A DNA stretch of 64,000 nucleotides from Solirubrobacteraceae bacterium (GTDB lineage: Bacteria; Actinomycetota; Thermoleophilia; Solirubrobacterales; Solirubrobacteraceae), in NCBI GenBank assembly GCA_016463765.1, contig JAEMQS010000016.1, positions 1 to 64,000 on the forward strand. Direction: 5' to 3'. Below, in pieces: positions 23,161 through 32,102 of the stretch. The translations under genes were made by a program, and so were the position numbers. The stretch's first letter is position 1. Each line of letters begins with the position of its first letter. The notes under the pieces were generated by a model. It was not told the origin of the DNA. It did not search any database and worked only from the letters and a program-made list of their open reading frames with translations.

Positions 23161-24704
23161 GGCTGCGGCGACGGCGCCGGCGGCACCTCAGTGCTGCTCG
23201 ACGCAGCGGGCACCTGCGGGAAGTCCGTGGGCGAGCCGCTGGTCGTGAACTGACCCTGCTTGCGGCAGGCCGGCGCGGGGACGGTCCCGTCCGGGCCTGG
23301 GAACGCGGTGGCGCGGATGGTGTCGAGCAGCTTCTGAGGATCGTCCGTCAGCTGACTGAGCGCTCCGGGATCATCTGATAGGACCGGGTCCGGGCGACCG
23401 CACTGACGGTCCTCGTAGATCCCGAGGCCTTGGGCCAACTTCTGGAAAGCCAGTGGGAACGCATAAGGGTTCGGCCGGCTGGAGCCCAAACGGCTGGGGT
23501 AGGCCGCAAGGCTGTCCGGGGAGACCGGAGACGGTGTGATGGTGAAGTAGTTGACCCGCTGGCGACCTGACGGCCCTGTCAGGCTGTCAAAGCCCTGCGT
23601 TGCCGCTGTTGTATTCCCAAGGAATGCCCGAAGGTCGTCTCGATAGGCACCCACGAAAGACAGCAGCGGGTTGAGCTGCTTGAGCGCCGGATCGAACACC
23701 CCCAAGAACGGACCGAGCTCGTTGAGGAACCGCTGTGTCGCGGGCAGGCCAGTCTCGGCCTCATCGAGCAACGGGCCGAGGTCTGTGAAGAGGGCGTTGA
23801 GGTCCGGGGCGACATCTGCCGCGAGCTCGAGTGTGGGCCCTGCCGCCTCGGCGGCAGGAGTCAGCTGGCGCACGAGCGGGTCTGTGTCTCGCGCGAAGCG
23901 GTCGAGGCGCTTCAGCGTTGCGGTGGCCTCGGTTTGGAAGGTCGGCAGCGCCCGGAAGGTCTCCTTCAGCTCCTCATTGCGGTCCGCCGTGACCTGGAAG
24001 ACCCGGTTGGAGTTGGTGATCAGGCCGGACAGTTGGCCCCGCTGCTCAGACAGTGCGCCGAACACTTCCCCGGTATCGCGCACCAGTTGCTGCACGGCGT
24101 TCGTCTGCGAATTCAGGATGTCGATGACTTCGCGGGTGTCCTCGGAGAACGGCTCGAGGAAGCCAATCGCCTGGTTGAGATCTGCGCCACGCCCAGCAAC
24201 TGCCTCTGCCTGTGCCTGCTGCCAGACCTGCAGCGCACGACGCGTCTTGGGGTCGAACGCTCGCGTGATCTCGTCGAGCTCGACGGTCTCCTGCGTCTGC
24301 TGCGGCGGGAGGGTCGCGCTCTCAGCGAGGTTGCCCTGCGACCGGTCGCCTGGAGACAGCTCCACGTAGGTCTCTCCCAGCAGGGTCTTCTGGCGCAGCG
24401 TCGCGCGGCTGTTCGACGGTACCGGTGCGTAGCGCTCGTCAATCTCGACCGTGACCGCGGTCGTACCGTCAGGACTGTTGACGATGGTCTTGACCTTGCC
24501 GACCGGGACACCGGAGATGCGTACGTCAGCTTCGCTGGAGAGCTGATTGGCCTCGGTGAATGTGATGTCGAAGCGGTACCCCTTCGGCTTGAACGGGACC
24601 GGGCCGCCGAACGACAGCCAGAGGAACAACAACAGCCCAAAGCAGGAGAAGGCGAAGCCAACCATGACCAAGAGCCGCCCGAGAGTCGGAGCTTGCTTCT
24701 GCAT
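23157..24704 (-). CDS. Mce-family protein, sixth in operon (MceF position)
   Basis: 515 residues from ATG 24704 (TGATG junction with the previous gene). One N-terminal helix (about 9-32), then the MlaD domain with the characteristic FTEANQLSSEADVRISGVPVGKVKTI and TLRQKTLLGETYVELSPG. A long helical region (about 150-330) is predicted to form the needle-like hexamer barrel. The C-terminus (about 400-515) is Pro/Ser-rich with two cysteines. It forms a substrate-channelling hexamer with the other five Mce proteins of this operon and feeds the YrbE permeases. It is the last mce gene before MMPL. Confidence 0.85.
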   Translation of the reverse strand: MQKQAPTLGRLLVMVGFAFSCFGLLLFLWLSFGGPVPFKPKGYRFDITFTEANQLSSEADVRISGVPVGKVKTIVNSPDGTTAVTVEIDERYAPVPSNSRATLRQKTLLGETYVELSPGDRSQGNLAESATLPPQQTQETVELDEITRAFDPKTRRALQVWQQAQAEAVAGRGADLNQAIGFLEPFSEDTREVIDILNSQTNAVQQLVRDTGEVFGALSEQRGQLSGLITNSNRVFQVTADRNEELKETFRALPTFQTEATATLKRLDRFARDTDPLVRQLTPAAEAAGPTLELAADVAPDLNALFTDLGPLLDEAETGLPATQRFLNELGPFLGVFDPALKQLNPLLSFVGAYRDDLRAFLGNTTAATQGFDSLTGPSGRQRVNYFTITPSPVSPDSLAAYPSRLGSSRPNPYAFPLAFQKLAQGLGIYEDRQCGRPDPVLSDDPGALSQLTDDPQKLLDTIRATAFPGPDGTVPAPACRKQGQFTTSGSPTDFPQVPAASSSTEVPPAPSPQP

Positions 24705-26029
24705 CAGCAGGTCACCCGCCCGTTCGTGGTGGTGGCCGTCGGGAAGTTCGACAAGCGCGTGACCGCATCGAGCAGCGGGTTCCTCTCACGGAAGGAGTTC
24801 TGCAGCGCGTTGATGCCGCCACACGTTGCGACGGCGAGACCGCGCCGGACGGGTCCATTGCCGTCCTGCGTCGAGAAGACCGAGGCGCTCGAGTGGTTTA
24901 GCCACGCGAGCCAGAAGAGGTAGCCCTCCTCAGAGCCGGCCGGGTTGAACGCCAAAGCATTGAAGAACCCGTTGAGCACTTCAAGCGAACGGTCGAGGGC
25001 CGGGGTATCGACCGCAAGGTCCGCGGCGGCCTTCCGTGTGGACTCCGCCGTGGGCTGCACGTCGCGCGCAAACGGCCGCAGCTGGTTCTCGATCACCGGG
25101 GTGGTCTCCTTGAAGAACTCCTGGCTGGCCTTCGAGGTGCCTTCGAGCGCGCGGGCGCCGGGACGGAGTTCCTCCAATGTGGGCCCGAGGTCGGACGCGA
25201 ACGTATCGAGCTTCTCAAGCGCGCCGCGTGTGTCTTCCAGGCTGGCCGGCAGCTCGCGGATCGTCTCCCGCAGTGCCCGGTCCTGGGCGGCGAACGCGGC
25301 GAACACGCGGTCCGACGCACGGACAAGCGACGTGAGTTGCTGGTCCTTCTCGCCGACGGCTTCGGCAACGAGACGGAAGTTGCGCGTCACGCGGCGGACG
25401 TTCTCCCGACGCTGCTCGAGCAAGCTCGTGATGCGCCGGATGTCGCGCGTGGTCGGCTGGAAACGGCGGAGGGAGGCGCTGAGCTGGCGGTCGTTGTCGG
25501 TCAACGCTTCGCCGGCACCGCCGACAAGCAGGACGAGGTAGTCGCGTGTGTCCTTGTCGAGGCTGGCGAGGATCTCGTCGAACTGCACGGTCGGCTCCGT
25601 CTGAGAGGCCGGGATAACCCCACCCTCCGGCAGTTCACCTGCGTCCGCGTTACCCGGAGACAGCTCGATGGTCATGTCCTCGAGGCCGGTCTTTGGGCGA
25701 GCCAGCGCCGTGACGTCGCGGTAGAGCGTGGCGTACTTCGCGCGGATCCTCAGGGTCACGAGCGCGCGACCGTCCTGCAACTCGACATCGCCGATCTCCC
25801 CGACCGGGACACCGGCGATAGTCACGGTCTGACCCTGGCCCGGGGTGAAGGACTTCGCAGTCTCCATCTCGGCCTGGTACTCGACGAACTCTGTGCCGAA
25901 TCCCGGAACCCACGCGGGGAGATAGAGCCGCTGGTTTGCGAGGATGAAGCCACCGACGACGAACGCGGCGACCACGATGCCCGCGATCATGAGGAAGTCG
26001 CGGAAGTGGGTGCGAATGGCACGCTTCAC
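24704..26029 (-). CDS. Mce-family protein, fifth in operon
   Basis: 441 residues; GTG 26029 overlaps the previous stop (GTGA). Helix about 12-33, then an MlaD domain with AKSFTPGQGQTVTIAGVPVGEIGDVEL and RPKTGLEDMTIELSPG. A long amphipathic helical tract (about 165-345) follows, then a short C-terminal part with GYLFWLAWLNHSSASVFS and two cysteines (TCGG, RVTC at the very end). The C-terminal Cys is notable because several Mce paralogues here end with Cys-containing tails. It is predicted to be a subunit of the hetero-hexameric Mce needle. Confidence 0.85.
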   Translation of the reverse strand: MKRAIRTHFRDFLMIAGIVVAAFVVGGFILANQRLYLPAWVPGFGTEFVEYQAEMETAKSFTPGQGQTVTIAGVPVGEIGDVELQDGRALVTLRIRAKYATLYRDVTALARPKTGLEDMTIELSPGNADAGELPEGGVIPASQTEPTVQFDEILASLDKDTRDYLVLLVGGAGEALTDNDRQLSASLRRFQPTTRDIRRITSLLEQRRENVRRVTRNFRLVAEAVGEKDQQLTSLVRASDRVFAAFAAQDRALRETIRELPASLEDTRGALEKLDTFASDLGPTLEELRPGARALEGTSKASQEFFKETTPVIENQLRPFARDVQPTAESTRKAAADLAVDTPALDRSLEVLNGFFNALAFNPAGSEEGYLFWLAWLNHSSASVFSTQDGNGPVRRGLAVATCGGINALQNSFRERNPLLDAVTRLSNFPTATTTNGRVTC

Positions 26030-27729
26030 TCGTCGCCCCCTGAGCGCAGCGGGTTCAGCACGCCCAGCAGCCCGCCGGTGACGTCGCCGTCCGTCTTCTC
26101 GGCGCGGCGGGCGACCTGCTCGCCATCGCTCTTCTTCGGACTCGCCGACTTCGCGGCCTTCGGCTTCACGGTCTCACGAGGCGCGGCGACGGCGCTCGCA
26201 GACGCCGACCCGCCGGTCGAGCTCGGCAGCAGGACGCGGCCTCGCCGCTGGGTGGCGCCGTCCGCCGGCCCGGTGCGGGCGCTGTTGAGATTCGGGCGCT
26301 GCTGGTCCTTACAGGTTGCGTCGAAGTCCAGCGGCGGCAGCGCGCTCACCATCGCCGGGCGGGTGCCCTTAGGCGGAAGCGCAGCACTGCCATACAGCTT
26401 GCCGACGCCCTCGTAACCCGGCTCACCGGTCTCGACACGGTAGCTGCCGCCGATCGTCGCGCGAATCCACTGCCCGTTGCCGTCGAAGTTCTGTGACTCG
26501 CCGTTGAAGCCGGCGAGCGCGTAGAAGAACTCCTTGTAGTTCGAGACGCCGGTGGACCGCGGCCCGTCCTCGATCGCGATGACGCCGGTCGGCAGCAGCA
26601 CCTTCGACGCGCACTGCGCGAGCAGGTCCTGCTGTTCCAGGAGACCAAGCGTGCCGTTGCCGGTCTTCGCCAAGTCCTCCGTCGTCGGAGCCAAGATGCC
26701 CACCAGGCCTTGGAGCTCGTCGGGCGACAGCAGCGCCGTTGCCTGAGACAGCCACGGTCGCGCGGCGTCGATCGTCGCCTGCGTCTCCTCCACGCCCGGC
26801 AGGATCTCCCGAGCGAACGCCCGCGTCGGGGGGAAGGCTGCATTGAGCGCAGTAAGCGTCGAGTTGGCGGTCTTCAGCGTCCCGGGCAGCTCAGCGATGG
26901 TCTCACCCAGCGCACCACTCTCGTCGGCGAAGGCGGAGACGGTGCGATTGAAGTTCACAACGACGTCCTGAAGGGCGGCGGTGTCCCCGCTCAGCGACCG
27001 GCTGAGCCGATCAAGCGCCTTGATCGTCGCCGACACGTCGTTGCCATCGCCGACGATGGCGGAGTTGACCACGGCGGTGCCCCGAGCCGCACCCGGTGCG
27101 TCGCGCAGGCTGTCGTTCAGCGCCTGCGCCGCCGTCTTGCCGCGCACGGACGGGTCCTGGGACTCGTCGTCCTCAGCCACCGGTTCGTTCGTTAGCCCGT
27201 CGCCAAAGCCTTGGAGCAGGCCCTGGAGGTCCTCGCGCGTGGACTGCTGCAGGGAGGTCAGCACCTGATCGAGCTGGACAGGCGTGGCCGTCTGCGTCAA
27301 CGGCACCGTGTCCCCCGTGCCGAGCGACGGCTGGCCCGGGGTTCCGGGGCTCAGCTCGACGAAGTAGTTGCCCTCCAGGAAGATGCGCGGCCGGATCTTC
27401 AACTCAGCGTCCTTGTGAATCGGCAGGCCGTCTTCGTCGATCTCCATCTCCACGACGCTCGCCTGGGTGCCGTTCTGGGCGGACACACCCGTGACCTTGC
27501 CGACATCGACGCCTGCGATACGCACCGGCATGTTCGCGCGGACGCCGTTCGACGTCTGGAAGACCGCCTGGAGCTTGAATGAGGTCGTGAGCGGGTTGTC
27601 CTTGCGGAACGCCATGTAACACGCGAGGAGGATCACGAGCAGTGCGACGACCCCGACGGTCACCGGATTCGCGCCGGTCCGGTCCTTGCGCAGCACGCGC
27701 GGACGGTCGCTTTTCGCCGCACGCGCCAT
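26026..27729 (-). CDS. Mce-family protein, fourth in operon, with long charged C-terminus
   Basis: 567 residues from ATG 27729, which has GGAGGG 7 nt upstream. Signal-anchor helix about 24-42, MlaD domain with SNGVRANMPVRIAGVDVGKVTGV and RPRIFLEGNYFVELSPG, and helical barrel about 150-390. Then comes YKEFFYALAGFNGESQNF and a low-complexity Ser/Ala/Lys-rich tail from about 480, with SPKKSDGEQVARRAEKTDGDV near the end. The tail is positively and negatively mixed and probably extends to the cell wall. Otherwise a typical actinobacterial Mce subunit. Confidence 0.85.
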   Translation of the reverse strand: MARAAKSDRPRVLRKDRTGANPVTVGVVALLVILLACYMAFRKDNPLTTSFKLQAVFQTSNGVRANMPVRIAGVDVGKVTGVSAQNGTQASVVEMEIDEDGLPIHKDAELKIRPRIFLEGNYFVELSPGTPGQPSLGTGDTVPLTQTATPVQLDQVLTSLQQSTREDLQGLLQGFGDGLTNEPVAEDDESQDPSVRGKTAAQALNDSLRDAPGAARGTAVVNSAIVGDGNDVSATIKALDRLSRSLSGDTAALQDVVVNFNRTVSAFADESGALGETIAELPGTLKTANSTLTALNAAFPPTRAFAREILPGVEETQATIDAARPWLSQATALLSPDELQGLVGILAPTTEDLAKTGNGTLGLLEQQDLLAQCASKVLLPTGVIAIEDGPRSTGVSNYKEFFYALAGFNGESQNFDGNGQWIRATIGGSYRVETGEPGYEGVGKLYGSAALPPKGTRPAMVSALPPLDFDATCKDQQRPNLNSARTGPADGATQRRGRVLLPSSTGGSASASAVAAPRETVKPKAAKSASPKKSDGEQVARRAEKTDGDVTGGLLGVLNPLRSGGDE

Positions 27730-29147
27730 CACGGAGCCCTCCGAATCGTGCGGTCGGTAGCCGTGCCCTGGTTCCCGGGAGGGTTGCCGATGACAACCTG
27801 GTTGGCGGCGTAGGGCTCCCGGCCCGCCTCGCACTCCTGCGGAACGCCAGGCTGAGCGGTGTTGGGATACGGATTCGCATGCAGGAAGTTGCTCGCCGCC
27901 TGGGGGCCGCCTCCTGCTGCGGGTGCCGATGCGGGCCCGGACGTTGAGTTCGGCCCAGGGACCGGTGCCTTGAGATTGGCGCGGGCAAACGTTCCGTTAC
28001 CGTCGCCGACGCTGAACAACATGGCGACGTTGCGCGCGAGCATGCCGGCGTAGTTGCAGACAGTCTGGGCAGGCGTTACATCCGCGAGCGTCGGGGCGAG
28101 GATCTGCACGAGGGTGTTCAGGCCGCGGAGTCCGAGGTCCGTGCTCGGGTCATCGGAGAAACGCTCGAGCGCCGTCAGCGTCGTCGTCAGCTCTTCGTTG
28201 AACGCAGGCGTGCGCTCGAGCACTGGCAGGCCCACTTCTACGGTGTTCGCAAGGTCCGCTGCAGACGCACGCAGTGCTTGCGACGCCGGTTGGAGGGCAG
28301 TGAACAGCCGCTCGCTGTCGCGCAGGAACGGACGCTGCACGCGGAACGACGCGATCGCCGTGTCCAGGGCGGCCGGCGTCCGCTCCGTCGCAAGCTGGAT
28401 ATCAGGTGCCACCTCCGCCAGCGCCGCGAACGTCGTGTCGAGGTTGCCGAAAAGCGAAGCCTGCTGCTCGGCGACAGGCGCCACCTCCGCAGCGGTCTGC
28501 TGGAGCGCGCGAACCAGTTGCCCGAGCCCAGTTTCGGGCTCGGCGAGGTTGCGCATGACGGGCACGAGGTCCTCGAGCAGCGGGTTAAGCTGTTCGATCG
28601 TGCGGTTCAGCGCCGCGCCGCGACCTGCCAGGGCGTCGCCGAAGTTCTTGATGTTGACTTGGCCCGCCTCACGAGTCGGCTCGTCGAACGTGTTCAGGAC
28701 CTCGTCAAGCTCGACAGGCTGCGGGGTCGCCGCGCTCAGCGGCAGCGTCGCGCCGCTCTCCCAGCCCTCGCTGCTCGTGCCCTTCTGGATCGACACGTAC
28801 TTCAGGCCCAGTGCCGACCGCGGGCGAACGATGACGGTTGAGTCCTTCGGGAGCGGGTCGACCGTCGTCTCGAGCTTGAGGTCCAAGATGGCGGTGGTCC
28901 GGCCGTTCTCGTACTGCTTGGTGCTGATGTCCTGGACGGTGCCGACGCGGGTGCCGCCGATCCGCACGTCGTTGCCGACGACGAGGTTCGCCGCGTTCGG
29001 CAGCTCGACCTTGAGGTTGTAGGTCGGCACGAACGGCAGGCCGGAGTTCGCGTTGTACGCGAGGAAGACACCGACCATCACGACGAGCACGGTCGCCGCG
29101 CCGATGAGCACGGGGTTCGACGCGAGGGAGCCCTGACGCTGTCTCAT
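27729..29147 (-). CDS. Mce-family protein, third in operon
   Basis: 472 residues; ATG 29147 overlaps the previous stop (ATGA). Helix about 12-31, MlaD domain with LPNAANLVVGNDVRIGGTRVGTVQDI and RPRSALGLKYVSIQKG, then the helical tract (about 150-370). The C-terminus is Gly/Pro/Ala-rich with VCNYAGMLARNVAMLFSVGDGNGTF, a pattern resembling the end of the first Mce proteins in mycobacterial operons. The stop is 1 bp into the next gene's start, so the subunits are made in fixed ratio. Confidence 0.85.
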   Translation of the reverse strand: MRQRQGSLASNPVLIGAATVLVVMVGVFLAYNANSGLPFVPTYNLKVELPNAANLVVGNDVRIGGTRVGTVQDISTKQYENGRTTAILDLKLETTVDPLPKDSTVIVRPRSALGLKYVSIQKGTSSEGWESGATLPLSAATPQPVELDEVLNTFDEPTREAGQVNIKNFGDALAGRGAALNRTIEQLNPLLEDLVPVMRNLAEPETGLGQLVRALQQTAAEVAPVAEQQASLFGNLDTTFAALAEVAPDIQLATERTPAALDTAIASFRVQRPFLRDSERLFTALQPASQALRASAADLANTVEVGLPVLERTPAFNEELTTTLTALERFSDDPSTDLGLRGLNTLVQILAPTLADVTPAQTVCNYAGMLARNVAMLFSVGDGNGTFARANLKAPVPGPNSTSGPASAPAAGGGPQAASNFLHANPYPNTAQPGVPQECEAGREPYAANQVVIGNPPGNQGTATDRTIRRAP

Positions 29148-30634
29148 GACCCGTCACCCAGGAGGTAGTCGGCGACCGTCTCCTCAGCTGTGGCGGAGTC
29201 CGAGGCGGTGGTCTCGGGTGCCGGCTCGACCCGATCTTCCTTCGGCGCACGGGTCTTGGAAGGCGTGGAGATCTCGGTGGGAAGCCGCAGCGAAGGCTCT
29301 CCCTCACGCGTGCGCCGCGACCGCGTGCTGGCGGCCGACACCTCGGCATCTGCCGTCTCGCGCGCCTCGTTCGTTTCGATCTGCGGCCGCTTCGTGGCCT
29401 CTCCGCCCAGCCTCTGCCCGCAGCCGGGTACCGGCGCGATGAAGTAGTTCGCGCAGTCGTTTTGCAGCACCCACGCCCGCGCGTAGTACCCCAGGTCGTC
29501 GAACCCGTTCTGCGATGTCGCCGCAAGCACCACAAAGCTCAGCAGTCGCTCGAACGTGCCGCTCTCCTCCAGGCTCTCCGTCAGCGCCTGGAGATCCTGT
29601 GACGGCACCTTCGCGTCGGCCGCAAGCTTGCCGACCTGGTCGATCGTGTCCTTGCTGTTGATCAGCGCCTGTCCGCCGGTCTCCGCGGTCTCGCCCAGCG
29701 AGGTCGTCGCCGGGATCGCCGCCGTGCTGAACGGACCCAGGCCCTCGATGAACGCGCTGATCTGCGGCGCGACGGCCTCGAGGTCGGCGACCACCGGAAT
29801 CGCCTCGTCGGACAGCGACTCCAGCTGCTGCATCGTCGGCTGGAGCTCCTGCAGGAAGGTCGGAAGCTTCTCCAGGCTGTCCTCGAGCGCCTGGCTCGCG
29901 TTCGCCTGGGCCTTCAGGGTCGTGTCGGCGCCCTCGATGAAGCCGGCCACACGCTCGCGCTCACGCGCCAGCGGCGCCAGTGCCGTGTCGGACTGCACGG
30001 CCAGGTCCGCAAGGACCTCGTTCTGGTCGGCCAGGATCTTCAGGACCTTGTCGGTCTCGCGCAGACCCGGGTTCAGGCGCTTGACGACCTCACGCAGCTC
30101 GCCGCCGCGCCCGGCCACCGCGGTGCCCAGCTCGTTGATGATCAGGCTCAGGCGCTCGCGATACGGGAGCCGCAGCGAGTTGTTGAGCAGGTCGATGTCG
30201 ACCGGCTTGCCCGTGCGCTCGACCGGCAGGAGCCGCTGCCCGGCACCCGGCTCGCCCTCGGGGATGACCTCGAGTTCCGGCGGCGGCTCGGTCCCTTCAC
30301 GACGCGGCAGGGTGGGGTCGCACTCGACGAACTTCTCGCCGATGAGGCCCTGAGGGCGGATGGTGCAGGACGCGTCGGTGCGGAAGTCCTGGAAGCCCGG
30401 CTCGTCGATGCGCAGCACGACGGCGGCCTTCTTGTCCTCGGTCACGTCGAGCGACTCGACCTGGCCCACGCGGACGCCGGCGATCTTGACGTCCAGGCCG
30501 GGAATGACCGTGAACGCGTTGTCGAAGATCGCACGCACGCGGTAGGAGCCGTCGTCCTCGGACGCACCGGTTCCAACGACCAGCACCGCCACAGCGGCGA
30601 GGAGCACCACGGGGATGATGAGGAAGCGCTTCAC
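29144..30634 (-). CDS. Mce-family protein, second in operon
   Basis: 496 residues; GTG 30634 overlaps the previous stop (GTGA). Helix about 4-21, MlaD domain with FDNAFTVIPGLDVKIAGVRVGQVESL and the Cys-containing CTIRPQGLIGEKFVECDP, a loop rich in Pro/Glu (EGTEPPPELEVIPEGEPG), helical region about 170-370, and GYYARAWVLQNDCANYFIAPVPGCGQRLG. The tail of about 85 residues is charged and Thr/Ser-rich. The inserted acidic loop inside the MlaD module distinguishes it from its five paralogues. Confidence 0.85.
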   Translation of the reverse strand: MKRFLIIPVVLLAAVAVLVVGTGASEDDGSYRVRAIFDNAFTVIPGLDVKIAGVRVGQVESLDVTEDKKAAVVLRIDEPGFQDFRTDASCTIRPQGLIGEKFVECDPTLPRREGTEPPPELEVIPEGEPGAGQRLLPVERTGKPVDIDLLNNSLRLPYRERLSLIINELGTAVAGRGGELREVVKRLNPGLRETDKVLKILADQNEVLADLAVQSDTALAPLARERERVAGFIEGADTTLKAQANASQALEDSLEKLPTFLQELQPTMQQLESLSDEAIPVVADLEAVAPQISAFIEGLGPFSTAAIPATTSLGETAETGGQALINSKDTIDQVGKLAADAKVPSQDLQALTESLEESGTFERLLSFVVLAATSQNGFDDLGYYARAWVLQNDCANYFIAPVPGCGQRLGGEATKRPQIETNEARETADAEVSAASTRSRRTREGEPSLRLPTEISTPSKTRAPKEDRVEPAPETTASDSATAEETVADYLLGDGS

Positions 30635-31965
30635 GGTCCGGGAAGCACCTTCTCCGCGTCGCAGTCCAGCGTGCCACCGTCGGTGTACGGCGCCGAGCCA
30701 TCCGCAGCGGCCTGGCTCACCGCGCCCGGGCACCGCTTCACGACGCCGGTCTGCATGCCGTTGAGGCGCTGCGACACCGGCTGCGGCGTCAGGACGTTCG
30801 TCGAAGGGTCATAGCTGAAGGCGTTGGACACCGGCTGCACGCGGCCGTAGTGGCCGTTGGCGTCGTAGTAGGAGTTGGACTGCCCGAAGTCACGGAACAA
30901 GCCGATGAGTTCCGGCGAGTATGGCCGGGCGAACGTCAGCAGCGGCAGCGAGAGGTTCAGGGCCTCTTCGGTGTTCTTGAACGAACTCGTCGCCGTCTTC
31001 GAGATCTCCGGCGCCTGCGCCAGGAGATCGGTCAGGTCGTTGTTCGCGCCGTCCTTCTTGACGATCTGCGAGAGGTCGGCCACGGTCGGCTTGGCCTCTT
31101 CCAAGAGCGGGCGCAGCTCCTCGAGGAACGGCTCCAGGTCCTTCGTCTGCTCCAGCGAGACGTCGACCAGCGGCTCGAGGTCATCGAGCGTCGCGCGCAG
31201 GTTCACGAAGGTCGAGTTCGCGCGCTTGATCGTCGTCGGCAGCTCACCGAGCGACTCGTCGAGCGCTTCGCTCTCGTCCCCGATCGCCGCGCTGGCCTGG
31301 TTCGCGTTGTTGACCAGCTGCGTGATCGTCTCGCGCTCCTGGCCCAGCGCGCCGACGACCTTCGACGCGTTGACGATGAGCGACTCGAACGTCCCCTGGT
31401 CCTGCGTCAGCTCACGCAGCAGCTTGCTCGTGCTCGACAGCGCCGGCGAGAAGTACTTGGCCGCCTCGTTGGCCTCTTCACCGCGACCCTGGTACCAGGT
31501 CGCCGACCCCTGGATGACCTTCGAGAGGCTCTCGCGCGTCGGCTCATCCAGCGTGTTGAAGAGCTGGTCGAGGTCCACCGTCGACACCGTCGAGCTCGAC
31601 GGGATCGTCTCCCCCGACTCCAGTCTCGGGCCCGAGCCCAGCTGCAGCGAGATGTACCGCCCCGCGACGCTGGACAGCGACGCCTGGCGGACCGTCGCCT
31701 TCGTGCCGGAGGGCAGGCCGTCGGCCAGGGTCTCGTCGGTGATCTCGACCTCGACCTCGGCCTGGTTGTTCTCGGTCAGGGTGATCTCCTGCACCGTGCC
31801 CACCGGCCGACCCGAGATCTGCACCTCGTTGCCGCGCACGAGCTGGCCCGAGTTCTCGAACACGAGCTTGTACGTCGGCCCGCCGTTTCCGGCCAGCACG
31901 ATGTAGGCCAGCACCAGCAGCCCAAGGACGAGCACGCCCAGCACCCCTGCACGGGCGGCGGTCAC
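30631..31965 (-). CDS. Mce-family protein, first in operon
   Basis: 444 residues; GTG 31965 has GGAGG 8 nt upstream and no overlap with the ATPase gene, from which it is separated by 133 bp. Helix about 6-25, MlaD domain with FENSGQLVRGNEVQISGRPVGTVQEI and VRQASLSSVAGRYISLQLG, long helices about 145-340, then GLFRDFGQSNSYYDANGHYGRVQ and a Cys-rich end (KRCPGAVS...LDCDAEKV). It is the first of six tandem mce genes, matching the canonical mceA-F count. Confidence 0.85.
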   Translation of the reverse strand: MTAARAGVLGVLVLGLLVLAYIVLAGNGGPTYKLVFENSGQLVRGNEVQISGRPVGTVQEITLTENNQAEVEVEITDETLADGLPSGTKATVRQASLSSVAGRYISLQLGSGPRLESGETIPSSSTVSTVDLDQLFNTLDEPTRESLSKVIQGSATWYQGRGEEANEAAKYFSPALSSTSKLLRELTQDQGTFESLIVNASKVVGALGQERETITQLVNNANQASAAIGDESEALDESLGELPTTIKRANSTFVNLRATLDDLEPLVDVSLEQTKDLEPFLEELRPLLEEAKPTVADLSQIVKKDGANNDLTDLLAQAPEISKTATSSFKNTEEALNLSLPLLTFARPYSPELIGLFRDFGQSNSYYDANGHYGRVQPVSNAFSYDPSTNVLTPQPVSQRLNGMQTGVVKRCPGAVSQAAADGSAPYTDGGTLDCDAEKVLPGP

Positions 31966-32081
31966 CTGATGGGCCTCCGGCGGAGGTATGTGAGGTCAGT
32001 ACGAGTCACGACAAGGGTCCCTGCGAAGCGGCCGGGCATGATTCCGGAGCGATGTTGAGTGTGTGTTGACAACCGTCAGGT

Positions 32082-32102
32082 GTGAGCCGGGTGTCGGCTC
32101 AC
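32082..32102 (-). promoter_or_regulatory. Hairpin overlapping the Mkl ATPase stop in the only gap of the mce operon
   Basis: Perfect 8-bp arms GTGAGCCG and CGGCTCAC with a 5-nt loop (GGTGT on the plus strand) include the ATPase stop codon (32099-32101). The 133-bp gap 31966-32098 also holds a weak minus-strand promoter candidate (TTGTCG, 17-18 bp, CATACC). The hairpin may attenuate or process the mRNA so that the Mce subunits differ in dose from the permease-ATPase. Confidence 0.5.
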
